A stretch of DNA of 64,000 bases from Qipengyuania vesicularis (GTDB taxonomy: Bacteria; Pseudomonadota; Alphaproteobacteria; Sphingomonadales; Sphingomonadaceae). The stretch lies in NCBI RefSeq assembly GCF_019711415.1, contig NZ_JAIGNJ010000001.1:613001-677000 (forward strand), in the 5' to 3' direction. A program made the translations under genes and the position numbers. Position 1 is the stretch's first letter. Each line of letters opens with the position of its first letter. Below are positions 49,301 to 58,258 of this stretch, piece by piece. Under the pieces are notes generated by a model. That model was not told the origin of the DNA. It saw nothing but the letters and a program-made list of their open reading frames with translations, and searched no databases.

Positions 49301-50521
49301 TCAGCCCCAGTTCGCCATTTCGGCTTCGAGGTTCTCGACGATCGCCTCGAAGAACTGTTCGGTGGTCATCCAGCTCTGTTTCGGACCGATCAGCAGCGCG
49401 AGGTCCTTGGTCATCTTGCCGCTTTCGACGGTCTTGATGCAGACCTGCTCGAGAGTCTCGGCGAACTTCACCACGTCGGGCGTGTTGTCGAACTTGCCGC
49501 GATACATGAGGCCGCGCGTCCAGGCGAAGATGCTAGCGATCGGATTGGTCGAGGTAGCCTTGCCCTGCTGGTGCTGGCGATAATGGCGCGTGACGGTGCC
49601 GTGGGCGGCTTCCGCTTCCACGGTCTTGCCGTCGGGTGTCATCAGGACCGAGGTCATCAGGCCGAGCGAGCCGAAGCCCTGAGCGACGATGTCCGACTGC
49701 ACGTCGCCGTCGTAGTTCTTGCAGGCCCAGACGAACTTGCCGTTCCACTTGAGGGCGGCGGCGACCATATCGTCGATCAGACGATGTTCGTAGGTGAGGC
49801 CGTGCTTCTCAAAGTCGGCCTTGTATTCGGCGTCGAAGACTTCCTGGAACAGGTCCTTGAAGCGGCCATCGTACTTCTTGAGGATGGTGTTCTTGGTCGA
49901 CAGGTAGACCGGCCACTTGCGGTCGAGACCGTAGGCGAAGCTGGCGCGCGCGAAGTCGCGGATGCTGTCGTCGAGGTTGTACATCGCCATGGCGACGCCG
50001 GGGCTCTGGAATTCGAACACGTCGAGGTCGATGTTCTCGCCGTTCTCGCCTTCGAAGACGAGGCGCAGCTTGCCGGCGCCCGGGATCAGAGTGTCGGTGG
50101 CGCGATACTGGTCACCGAATGCGTGACGGCCGACAACGATGGGGTCGGTCCAGCCGGGGACGAGGCGCGGTACGTTGTCGATCACGATCGGCTCACGGAA
50201 GACCACGCCGCCAAGGATGTTGCGGATCGTGCCGTTGGGCGAGCGCCACATCTTCTTGAGGTCGAACTCTTCAACGCGCGCTTCATCGGGCGTGATGGTG
50301 GCGCATTTCACGCCGACGCCATGTTCCTTGATCGCATTGGCCGCATCGACGGTGATCTGGTCGTCGGTCTCGTCGCGCTTCTCGATCGAAAGGTCGTAAT
50401 ATTTCAGGTCGACGTCGAGGTAAGGAAGGATCAGCCGCTCGCGGATCCACTTCCAGATGATCTTCGTCATTTCGTCGCCGTCGAGTTCGACGACCGGGTT
50501 GGCTACCTTGATCTTGGCCAT
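49301..50521 (-). CDS. icd: NADP-dependent isocitrate dehydrogenase
   Basis: 406 residues, the dimeric eukaryote-like form common in Alphaproteobacteria (about 405). Oxidatively decarboxylates isocitrate in the TCA cycle. [22 protein letters not shown], the substrate-loop [19 protein letters not shown] and [29 protein letters not shown] are diagnostic. Monocistronic, with terminator directly after. Confidence 0.98.
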   Translation of the reverse strand: MAKIKVANPVVELDGDEMTKIIWKWIRERLILPYLDVDLKYYDLSIEKRDETDDQITVDAANAIKEHGVGVKCATITPDEARVEEFDLKKMWRSPNGTIRNILGGVVFREPIVIDNVPRLVPGWTDPIVVGRHAFGDQYRATDTLIPGAGKLRLVFEGENGENIDLDVFEFQSPGVAMAMYNLDDSIRDFARASFAYGLDRKWPVYLSTKNTILKKYDGRFKDLFQEVFDAEYKADFEKHGLTYEHRLIDDMVAAALKWNGKFVWACKNYDGDVQSDIVAQGFGSLGLMTSVLMTPDGKTVEAEAAHGTVTRHYRQHQQGKATSTNPIASIFAWTRGLMYRGKFDNTPDVVKFAETLEQVCIKTVESGKMTKDLALLIGPKQSWMTTEQFFEAIVENLEAEMANWG

Positions 50522-50616
50522 GCTTGTCCTGTTGGTTCGAATGAAGTTGGGCGCGCTTTAGCAGAGACGCGGGCGAGGGCAAGGTGGGCGGAAGGCACGC
50601 CGGAAACGTCCTATCC

Positions 50617-50635
50617 TTAAATGCTTGTTAACCAT
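50617..50635 (+). promoter_or_regulatory. Perfect CtrA-type box before the polysaccharide locus
   Basis: TTAA-ATGCTTG-TTAACCAT matches the full CtrA recognition site TTAA-N7-TTAACCAT at every defined base. It lies 49 bases before the first possible start (50666) of the priming transferase gene and about 100 bases from icd, which is divergent. Confidence 0.8.
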
Positions 50636-50665
50636 AAACCCCTATCGCGATCATCATTGCTTTGA

Positions 50666-52141
50666 ATGGGGGCTTTGGACTATGCGCAGCAGCAACCGGC
50701 AGGCCAGTGCCGCCCGATCCGTTTACAATTCGAACAACGAGTAACTAGCGCTAGCGCGTCGGCCAATAAATCCATGCCCTTGAAGGATTATCTCGAGAAC
50801 AGCCTGCGGCAGCCGATGGAGCATCGGCGCATCCAGCTATATGCCATGCTGTTCCTGTTCGACATCGCGATCCTGTTCGGCAGCTTCTGGCTGGCCGCAT
50901 CCCTATACCTTGAGCAGGCACCATCGCTGCGCTCGATCCAGGTGATGCAGTTCACGGTGCCGATCTTCGCCGTGATCGCCATCTATAACAAGGTTTACTC
51001 GGTCGAGGCGCTGGAGAACCTCAAATACTCCGTCTTCCGGATGGTCCTCTCGGTGCTGATTGCGGCGATGGTCTTCCTTGTGATGACTTTCTACGCTCGC
51101 TCGAGCGCCGATTTCGCCCGTGTCACCTTTTCGCTCGCCATCGGAATCTCGTTGGCCGGAATGGTCCTGCTGCGGGTTTTGACCTATTTCAGTGTGCGGT
51201 CGCGTTTTGGCGGTAAGGTCAGGAACGTGTTGCTGATTGACGACGGCGGTCCGAAGGTAGATCTGCCCGGCGCCGATCTTGTTGCCGCCGACGCAGACCT
51301 GGTCGAACAGGCCGGTTCCGATCCTGAAAAGCTCGACATTCTTGGCCGGACCATGCGCAACATGGACCGGGTGATCGTGAGCTGCCCGGTAGAACGACGC
51401 GTGTTCTGGACGCGCATCATGCGTGCGGCCGGGGTGCATGGCGAAGTGATTTCCGAAAGCCTGCAGGAACTCGGCGCGATCGCGCTGGAGCGGGAGTACG
51501 GCTGGAGTTTCCTGGTTGTGTCCGCCGGCCCCCTGGGCTTGCGCGACCGTTTGACCAAGCGGGTGATCGATCTTGCCGTCACCATTCCTGCGCTGATCCT
51601 CCTTTCGCCGGTAATTGCGATCGTGGCCTTGCTGATCAAGCTCGAGGACGGCGGGCCGATCTTTTTCGTTCAGCCGCGCATGGGGCAGGGCAACTGCATG
51701 TTCGACATGCTCAAGTTCCGCTCGATGAAGGTCGCCAAGCTCGATACGGACGGCGCGCGCTCGACCTCTCGCAACGATGATCGCGTAACCCGTATCGGCA
51801 GTTTCATCCGCAAGACGAGTATCGACGAGATACCGCAGCTCATCAATGTGCTGCGTTCCGAGATGAGCCTCGTGGGTCCGCGGCCGCATGCCCTCGGATC
51901 GCTCGCAAACGAGAAACTGTTCTGGGAAGTCGACAGCGATTACTGGCAGCGCCATTCGCTCAAGCCCGGCCTGACCGGCCTCGCGCAGGTGCGAGGCTTC
52001 AGGGGCGCAACCGAGACCGAGGGGCACCTCACCGACCGGCTGCGGGCCGATCTGGAGTATATTCGCAACTGGTCGCCATGGGGCGACTTGAAGATACTGT
52101 TTGCAACGGTTCGGGTGCTAATTCATCCCAACGCATATTGA
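50666..52141 (+). CDS. Polyprenyl-phosphate sugar-1-phosphate transferase (priming transferase)
   Basis: Up to 491 residues. Transfers the first sugar phosphate to undecaprenyl phosphate to start exopolysaccharide repeat synthesis. N-terminal membrane helices (FLFDIAILFGSFWLAASLY onward), a CoA-binding-like middle domain and the C-terminal catalytic part with a helix (LAVTIPALILLSPVIAIVALLIKL), KFRSMKV, RKTSIDEIPQLINVLRSEMSLVGPRPHA and KPGLTGLAQVRG. The true start is uncertain: ATG 50666 and ATG 50774 both lack a ribosome site, and a 20-codon frame with one lies between. First gene of the locus under the CtrA box. Confidence 0.92.
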   Translation: MGALDYAQQQPAGQCRPIRLQFEQRVTSASASANKSMPLKDYLENSLRQPMEHRRIQLYAMLFLFDIAILFGSFWLAASLYLEQAPSLRSIQVMQFTVPIFAVIAIYNKVYSVEALENLKYSVFRMVLSVLIAAMVFLVMTFYARSSADFARVTFSLAIGISLAGMVLLRVLTYFSVRSRFGGKVRNVLLIDDGGPKVDLPGADLVAADADLVEQAGSDPEKLDILGRTMRNMDRVIVSCPVERRVFWTRIMRAAGVHGEVISESLQELGAIALEREYGWSFLVVSAGPLGLRDRLTKRVIDLAVTIPALILLSPVIAIVALLIKLEDGGPIFFVQPRMGQGNCMFDMLKFRSMKVAKLDTDGARSTSRNDDRVTRIGSFIRKTSIDEIPQLINVLRSEMSLVGPRPHALGSLANEKLFWEVDSDYWQRHSLKPGLTGLAQVRGFRGATETEGHLTDRLRADLEYIRNWSPWGDLKILFATVRVLIHPNAY

Positions 52142-52337
52142 GCACGCTTCAACGTTGTCAGGAGCGACTTAGTCCATATTTCAAAAACTTAGGAACCAAG
52201 GGGGAATAGCATCATTGGCCACTTGTGCACCCGCGAAGGAATTGTGTTCATCCACATTTAACCGGTTGCAAGTAGGTCGAATCGTTGCTAGCCAGAGTTT
52301 CGAATTCTCGCCAAAGAAGAATATCAGGAGATTACTT
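52142..52337 (+). other. Leader of the exported miniprotein gene
   Basis: 196 bases without a gene. An AGGAG at 52326-52330 serves the next start. An AT-rich stretch (52175-52200) could be a separate promoter for the miniprotein. No clear hairpin is seen. Confidence 0.4.
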
Positions 52338-52598
52338 ATGAAGACCAGCCGCCTTCTTATGGGCCTCGGTGCAGCTGCCATGGCAGTGGCTCCTGTTGCC
52401 GCACAGGCCGGTACGCGTGCTGCTGACGCTGGTGCCATCGCTGTTCAGCCGGTCAAGATGTCGGCCGTTGAGCGTGGTACCGAAGGTGTCACCACCAAGA
52501 GCGAAATCGGCGGCACTTCGGCTGTCATCGCGGTTCTCGCAGCTATTGCTGTGATCGTCGGCATCATCATCGCAACGGATGACGACACCACCGACTAA
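52338..52598 (+). CDS. 86-residue exported miniprotein with C-terminal helix and acidic tail
   Basis: Start ATG 52338 with AGGAG eight bases upstream. Signal peptide cleaved after VAAQA. The mature peptide (about 62 residues) has a hydrophilic part and a glycine-rich hydrophobic helix (SAVIAVLAAIAVIVGIIIAT) ending in DDDTTD. It sits between the priming transferase and the polymerase and has its own strong terminator, so it is probably expressed at a different, possibly high, level. I recall similar small proteins in other Erythrobacteraceae but no function. Confidence 0.75.
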   Translation: MKTSRLLMGLGAAAMAVAPVAAQAGTRAADAGAIAVQPVKMSAVERGTEGVTTKSEIGGTSAVIAVLAAIAVIVGIIIATDDDTTD

Positions 52599-52624
52599 GA
52601 TTGTAAAATCTTACGGAAAAATGG

Positions 52625-52652
52625 CCCCGCCGGGTATACCGGCGGGGTTTTT
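52625..52652 (+). terminator. Strong intrinsic terminator after the miniprotein
   Basis: Perfect nine-bp stem CCCCGCCGG / CCGGCGGGG (52625-52633 and 52639-52647), loop GTATA, then TTTTT. Confidence 0.92.
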
Positions 52653-52688
52653 CGTGTCAGCAGCGCAGTTCACGGCTAGGGGTTATGC

Positions 52689-54044
52689 GTGGCTAAGCAT
52701 TCGAAATTGGCGATCGGCCGCCAGGCGCAGGACGCGTTTCGCGAGTTGGGATGGCCGTCCTTGTTGCTTCTGGTGGTCGCTCTCATTCTCGGGGGCGGGG
52801 GTGTCCGGCACGGATTGACCAACCTCGTCGTGCAGGGCGTTGCGCTGGGCGTCATCCTGATCCAGCCCGGTTTGGTGAGGGATTTCCTGTCCCGCGCTCC
52901 AAGGGTCCTCGTTGCCCTCGTCGTTCTCACGCTCCTGCTGCCCCTTGTTCAGCTCATCCCCCTTCCGTCGGGCGTCTGGCAGGCATTGCCCGGACGCGAG
53001 ATGGCCGTGGAGGCGCGCGACATGCTGGGAGAGGCAGAAGGCTGGTTCCCGATCACGCTCGACAGGGCGCGCACCGCCGTCGCGCTGTTCGCACTGCTCG
53101 GGCCACTGACCGCTATCCTTTGCTTCTCCTCCAAGCCCGAAGCCACCTTGCGACACGGCCTGCTGCTGCTCATCGGCCTCGCGCTCGTCCAGTTCGCATT
53201 CGGCGTCCTGCAGTTCGGCGCAGGCGATGCACTCAAATTCTACACAACCAACGAAACGGGTCGTTTCTACGGTTTCTTTGTTGGGCACATTTCAAGCGGG
53301 CTGTTCATGGTGCTGGGGCTCTGCGCCCTGGTCGGCCACTACGTCGGATCGAAGCGCGACACCATTACTGACTTGCTCTATGTCTTGTGCGGCGCCCTGC
53401 TCGTGATCGGTATTATCCTCACCAATTCGCGATCCGCCGTCGCACTGGCGCTGATCCCGCTCGCCTGGGCAGGGCTTATCGCCCTGCGGAGCTTGCGCAA
53501 CCAATCGCGCAAGGTGAAACTGGGCTTTGCCATCGGTGCGGTCGTCGCGTTGCTGGGGATCGGTGCGATTGCAGCTACCAACGAACGACTGGCCACGACC
53601 TGGGAGCGCTTCAACGATCTGGAGGACTCGCGCCCCGATATCTGGAATGACACCATGTCGGGCATCGATCGATACTGGCCGATCGGCAGCGGCATGGGCA
53701 CATTCGACGAAGTGTTCCAGGTCGAGGAATCGCTCGAGACACTGTCGGTCAAGAAGGCTGCGCGCGCGCACAATGAATACCTCGAGATTGCGCTCGAGGC
53801 GGGCCTTGCCGGCTTGCTGCTGGTCGGTGGCTGGATCGCCTTCCTTCTCTACGCCTTCATTCGCGGCATCAGGAGCGTTCACGCCCCGGCCATACTGGCT
53901 GCGGCATTGGCTTTGCTCTGCATCGGACTCCAGGCCCTGATATATTTTCCGCTGCGAAATATGGCGGTCTTATGCGTTGCAGGACTGCTCGTGGCTCTGC
54001 TAACGGCACCCATCACGATCAAGAGGGACAGGGTCATTGATTAG
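52689..54044 (+). CDS. O-antigen ligase/polymerase-like membrane protein (Wzy-type)
   Basis: 451 residues with about 11 membrane helices and the large periplasmic loop typical of the family: GIILTNSRSAVALALIPLAWAG and, near the end, KKAARAHNEYLEIALEAGLAGLLLVGGW, whose HNEYLE(I/V)..E.G segment is a hallmark. It would polymerise the repeat units. GTG start. It directly follows the terminator, so it needs its own promoter in 52600-52688 or read-through. Overlaps the Wza gene by eight bases. Confidence 0.87.
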   Translation: MAKHSKLAIGRQAQDAFRELGWPSLLLLVVALILGGGGVRHGLTNLVVQGVALGVILIQPGLVRDFLSRAPRVLVALVVLTLLLPLVQLIPLPSGVWQALPGREMAVEARDMLGEAEGWFPITLDRARTAVALFALLGPLTAILCFSSKPEATLRHGLLLLIGLALVQFAFGVLQFGAGDALKFYTTNETGRFYGFFVGHISSGLFMVLGLCALVGHYVGSKRDTITDLLYVLCGALLVIGIILTNSRSAVALALIPLAWAGLIALRSLRNQSRKVKLGFAIGAVVALLGIGAIAATNERLATTWERFNDLEDSRPDIWNDTMSGIDRYWPIGSGMGTFDEVFQVEESLETLSVKKAARAHNEYLEIALEAGLAGLLLVGGWIAFLLYAFIRGIRSVHAPAILAAALALLCIGLQALIYFPLRNMAVLCVAGLLVALLTAPITIKRDRVID

Positions 54045-54726
54045 GTACTGCGCAGCCATGCTTTCGGCTGCAACTCTTCTGCTTGCCGGTTGCTTCAGCC
54101 CGTCCGACGGCCTACCCAAGGGTGAGGATGCCTACCGCATCGTCCCTGCGGTGGATGCGAATACCACGGCTGCCGAATACCGGATTGGCGTGCTGGACGT
54201 GATCTCGATCCGCGTGTTCCAGGAACCGGAGCTGACCTTCGAGGAACTGTCGGTCAATTCTGCCGGGACGATCAACTTCCCCTTCATCGGCGAAATGACC
54301 GCGATCGGGAAAACCCCGATCGAATTCAGCCGCGAAATCGAGGAGGGCCTTGGCACCCGCTACATCCGCAACCCGCAGGTGGTTGTCGGCGTGGTCAGCT
54401 CGGCGGGTCAACGTGTGACGGTCGACGGCGAAGTCGAGCAACCGGGCGTCTATGAAATCGCCGGAACCTCCTCGCTCGTGGAATCGATTGCGCGCGCCCG
54501 CGGTCTCAAGTTCACAGCTGTCGATGACGAAGTGATCGTATTCCGCATGATCGACGGCCAGCGCTACGGTGCCGTGTTCGACCTCCGCGCCATCCGTGAA
54601 GGCCGCGCCCCCGATCCTCAAATACTTGGCGGCGACCGGATTGTCGTCGGCTATTCCACCCTCCGCGGTGCATGGGAAGACTTCAAGGAAGCTGCTCCCA
54701 TCTTCAATGTTTTCAGAAGGTTCTAA
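54037..54726 (+). CDS. Polysaccharide export outer-membrane lipoprotein (Wza/GumB-like)
   Basis: 229 residues from a TTG start supported by AGAGGGA upstream. Lipobox ATLLLAGCFS. The poly-export domain is YRIGVLDVISIRVFQEPELTFEELSVNSAGTINFPFIGEMTAIG, followed by an SLBB-type region (VTVDGEVEQPGVYEIAG). Forms the outer-membrane channel for the polymer. Only one SLBB repeat, the short GumB-like form. Followed after three bases by the co-polymerase gene. Confidence 0.92.
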   Translation: MIRYCAAMLSAATLLLAGCFSPSDGLPKGEDAYRIVPAVDANTTAAEYRIGVLDVISIRVFQEPELTFEELSVNSAGTINFPFIGEMTAIGKTPIEFSREIEEGLGTRYIRNPQVVVGVVSSAGQRVTVDGEVEQPGVYEIAGTSSLVESIARARGLKFTAVDDEVIVFRMIDGQRYGAVFDLRAIREGRAPDPQILGGDRIVVGYSTLRGAWEDFKEAAPIFNVFRRF

Positions 54727-54729
54727 TCA

Positions 54730-56973
54730 GTGTCGAGTGGCTTTCCCGATCGCGGATCATACGAAATCTCCCAGCCCGGGAGACCGCATGACAATGGCGA
54801 CCGGTCCTATCCCAATGGCGACAACGACGGTTTCCTGGATATCGACCTGCGCCGTGTAGAAGCGGCGATACGGCGCAACCTCCTCGGCATTCTAGCCATC
54901 CTCGTGGTTGCACTGGGCGCAGGCGTCCTGGTGACCTTGCTCATGCGTCCCCAGTTCGAGGCGACGTCGCAGCTGCTGATCGAGCAGCAGGCCGATGCGA
55001 TCATCGAAGGCGCCGAAACACAGGCCTATACCCCGCCGCAGGAAACCGAGAGGTTCCTGCAGACGCAGGTCGACGTCATCGAGAGTCGCAGCCTTGCCGA
55101 ACGCGTCGTAGAATCCGAGAACTTGGTCGATCGCGAGGACTTCTTCCTCGCTCAGGGTGCCGAACTTCCGCAGCTGGACTCGCTCGAAGGTGGCGAGGTT
55201 ACCGGCCCCGACGCTCTGACGAGGATCCGCCGCGAAGCCGCGATCGAATTGGTGATGGGTGCGCTCTCTGTCGACTTGCCGGTCGACAGTCGACTGGTTT
55301 CGATAACTTTCTCGAGCGGCGACCCGCAGATCGCTGCGGAGCTTTCGAACTCGATCGCGCAGAACTTCCTTGAGAGCAATCTTGCGCGCAAGTTCGACAG
55401 CAGCGCCTATGCGCGCGAATTCCTCGCGCAGCAGCTCGAGGATGCGCGGACCAAGCTCGAACAGAGCGAGAAGGACCTCAACGCCTTCTCGCGCGCCGCA
55501 GGTCTCATCCGCGTTTCGGGGCAGGGGCAGAATGCCGACCAGGAGACGACGCTCTCGGTTACGAACGAGATGCTCCAGCAGCTCAACGAAGCGGCGTCGA
55601 TCGCCACTGCCGAGCGCATCCTTGCCGAAAACACCTGGAAGAACATCGCCAACGAGCCGATTTCCTCGGTACCGCAGGTCCTCAATAATTCCGCCTATAG
55701 CCAACTCGTCCGCGAACGCGCGGTGATCGAGGCCAATCTGGCGCAGGAGCGCGCCCGTCACCTCGACGAACATCCCAATGTGCAGGCGCTGCAGGCGCAG
55801 GCCGATCGGGTCGAGGCGCAGATGCAGCAAGTGGGCAATTCGATCAAGAACTCGGTGCGCCTCACCTTTGAAGCCACGCGCGACCGCGAGCAGGATATCC
55901 GCCAGCAGGTCGACCAGGTCCGCGAAGCCGCGCTCGACGAGCAGGATCGCGGCGTCCAGTACGCCGTGCTCAAGCGCGTCGCGGAGACCGACCGTGCGCT
56001 CTACAATACGTTGCTGACGCGGTTCAACGAACTCAATGCCACTGCCGGTGCGACTTCGAACAATGTCTCGCTCGTCGATATCGCGCAGGTGCCGCGCAAG
56101 CCCGCATCGCCCAACCTCGGGATTAATCTGATCGTCGCGCTGATGGGCGGTTTCCTCGTGGCTGGCGGCTTCGTGTTCCTCCGCGAGCAGTTCGACGATG
56201 TCCTGCGCACACCGGAAGATGTCGAGCGCAAGCTGCAGATACCGCTGCTCGGCCTGGTCCCGCTCACGCAGGGCGAAAACCCGACCGAGGACCTTGAAGA
56301 TCCCAAGTCGCCTGTCAGCGAAGCCTACCAGTCGCTCGTCACAAACCTGCGCTACAGCACGGGCGAGGGCATTCCGCGCACGCTCACGGTTACCTCTGCG
56401 CAGGCAGGCGAGGGTAAGACCACGACCGCGGGCAAGCTGGCGCTGGAATTTGCCGAACTCGGCCGCAAGACGCTGCTGATCGATGCCGACCTGAGGCGCC
56501 CGACGCTGCACCGCAGGTTGTCGCAGAAGAACCAGGAAGGTTTCACCACCGTTCTCGCCGGCGAGCGGACGATCGACGAGGTCCTCGTTGTCTCGGGCGT
56601 GCCGAACCTGACCTATATGACCGCGCTGCCGATCCCGCCCGATCCGGCGGCTCTCCTTGGCACGACGCGGTTCGACGAGCTGATCGCGGACCTCCTGACA
56701 CGCTTCGACACGGTGGTCTTCGATGCCCCGCCGGTGCTCGGGCTCTCGGACGCTCCGACGCTTGCCGCTCACACCGATTCCGCGCTGATGGTGATCGATG
56801 CGGTCAAGGGACACCGCGGTGCGGTCAAGGCTGCGCTGCGCAGGCTCGGGATGGTCAAGGCGAACGTCATCGGTGCCGTTCTCACCAAGTTCAACCCGAA
56901 GAGCGTGAGCGGAGAGTACAGCTATTACGGCTCCGACTATTATACCTACGATCCGTCGGATGAGACGCGGTGA
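54730..56973 (+). CDS. Wzc-type polysaccharide co-polymerase with BY-kinase domain
   Basis: 747 residues from GTG 54730. A Wzz domain lies between helices at about 49-72 and 462-485, with a long coiled coil in the periplasm (residues about 220-430). The cytoplasmic kinase has Walker A SAQAGEGKTTTAGKLALEFA at about 555, Walker A' LLIDADLRRPT at about 585, and a tyrosine-rich tail (GEYSYYGSDYYTYD) in the last 20 residues, the autophosphorylation cluster. Controls chain length and export with the Wza protein upstream. Confidence 0.94.
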   Translation: MSSGFPDRGSYEISQPGRPHDNGDRSYPNGDNDGFLDIDLRRVEAAIRRNLLGILAILVVALGAGVLVTLLMRPQFEATSQLLIEQQADAIIEGAETQAYTPPQETERFLQTQVDVIESRSLAERVVESENLVDREDFFLAQGAELPQLDSLEGGEVTGPDALTRIRREAAIELVMGALSVDLPVDSRLVSITFSSGDPQIAAELSNSIAQNFLESNLARKFDSSAYAREFLAQQLEDARTKLEQSEKDLNAFSRAAGLIRVSGQGQNADQETTLSVTNEMLQQLNEAASIATAERILAENTWKNIANEPISSVPQVLNNSAYSQLVRERAVIEANLAQERARHLDEHPNVQALQAQADRVEAQMQQVGNSIKNSVRLTFEATRDREQDIRQQVDQVREAALDEQDRGVQYAVLKRVAETDRALYNTLLTRFNELNATAGATSNNVSLVDIAQVPRKPASPNLGINLIVALMGGFLVAGGFVFLREQFDDVLRTPEDVERKLQIPLLGLVPLTQGENPTEDLEDPKSPVSEAYQSLVTNLRYSTGEGIPRTLTVTSAQAGEGKTTTAGKLALEFAELGRKTLLIDADLRRPTLHRRLSQKNQEGFTTVLAGERTIDEVLVVSGVPNLTYMTALPIPPDPAALLGTTRFDELIADLLTRFDTVVFDAPPVLGLSDAPTLAAHTDSALMVIDAVKGHRGAVKAALRRLGMVKANVIGAVLTKFNPKSVSGEYSYYGSDYYTYDPSDETR

Positions 56974-58127
56974 CGCTGGGCAAGACGTCGATCTTGGGCT
57001 GGGTCGTCCGGTTCATTGTTTTCCTTGCGCTGTTCGCGCTCGCTGCCGTTTTCCAGCTTGATCGCCATGCGCGAACGCAAACCCGGCTGATACCTTATGT
57101 GCCTGCCGGGGTCGGGGGTTTCGCCGATGCGAATGTAGCTCGCCTGCTTGCAATCGCTGCTCCGCAGACAGCGATGGACCGCGCTGCCGCTTCGCTCAGG
57201 CATCGCCCCGTAGATGGTGGCAATCTGTCCGCCTTTGCACTTGCCGCAGCGGAAGCCGATGAGCTCGACATTGCGGGCGAGGCGCTGACACTCGCCGCCC
57301 AGCGCGGATGGCGCGATACATATACCCAGGTAATGGTGATCGGCAGTGCCATGACGGGGGGAAACTACGAGGTTGCAGCGCAGCGGGTCGATGCGCTGGC
57401 TCGTCTCCGGCGCGAGGAAGAGGCGGTGTATGGCACGCTCAGCCTGCTGCTGGTTGAAGAGCAGGGCCGCGAAGAACTCGCCAAGCGACTGTCGCACAGC
57501 ATTCCGCTAGCCAGCGAGATCCACGAGTTCCTGCGCGCCTACCCCGATTACGGGCCCGAAGTGGCGCAGACATTCTCTCTCGCGCTGAGTGATCGCGGCA
57601 TCCTCGAATGCGAGCTTTTGGCACCTGTGGCTTCGGCCTTGCTGCTCAACGAGATGGGCGCAGATGCGTTGCGGATGTGGCCTGAAGATTGCCAGCGCCA
57701 GGAAACTGGAAGCTATGCTTTCGCACCTGCGAGCGCCGAGCGCGATCCGTTCGCCTGGACATATCCGTCGGCAGCTGCGGTGTCCGTTCGGACGGGTTCG
57801 GAACCTAATCTGGTCGAAGTGCGCAACCGCGATCCCCTCCGGCGTCCCTTCGCCTCGCGCTACGTCGTGCTGGACGAGGGCGTGCACAGGCTGACCCTCG
57901 ATGCGAAGGTCAGGGAGACGCGCCCGGGAAGCCTGCGCGCACGACAGGCCGAAATTACCGTCCTGCTGCGGTGCGATCGCAAGGGAGGCAGGTCCGCAGG
58001 CGCACTTATCTCGCAAACCTATGAATCGCAGATCGAATTCACCGTGCCGGAGGATTGCCCGACGCAGTATCTTGCACTGTCACTGGGACAGGGACGGGTC
58101 GAGGACCTGTCGATTACCATCGATTGA
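56970..58127 (+). CDS. Membrane-anchored protein of the polysaccharide locus, unknown function
   Basis: 385 residues from a GTG overlapping the Wzc stop (GTGA). One N-terminal helix (GWVVRFIVFLALFALAAVFQL), then a largely helical TPR-like periplasmic part (LSAFALAAAEADELDIAGEALTLAAQ...) to about residue 190, and a C-terminal beta-rich part with cysteines (ILECEL, PEDCQRQ, LLRCDRKG, PEDCPTQY). It could be a scaffold or assembly factor. No family recognised. Confidence 0.7.
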   Translation: MTLGKTSILGWVVRFIVFLALFALAAVFQLDRHARTQTRLIPYVPAGVGGFADANVARLLAIAAPQTAMDRAAASLRHRPVDGGNLSAFALAAAEADELDIAGEALTLAAQRGWRDTYTQVMVIGSAMTGGNYEVAAQRVDALARLRREEEAVYGTLSLLLVEEQGREELAKRLSHSIPLASEIHEFLRAYPDYGPEVAQTFSLALSDRGILECELLAPVASALLLNEMGADALRMWPEDCQRQETGSYAFAPASAERDPFAWTYPSAAAVSVRTGSEPNLVEVRNRDPLRRPFASRYVVLDEGVHRLTLDAKVRETRPGSLRARQAEITVLLRCDRKGGRSAGALISQTYESQIEFTVPEDCPTQYLALSLGQGRVEDLSITID

Positions 58128-58258
58128 CCTTCGGCAAACCACACTGGATTGGCCATAAGGTCACCTCCGGATTATAGCATTGAGGCCCCGCCGCGACGAT
58201 TGGCGATCTGCAGAGACACCGATTGAGAATCCCGACAGCCATTCCATTTGCCCTCGCG

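Noticed and set aside
54892-56814. 640-codon frame antisense to the Wzc gene
   Set aside because: Shadow of a strongly recognised gene; the translation is repetitive Arg/Leu/Glu/Asp without motifs.
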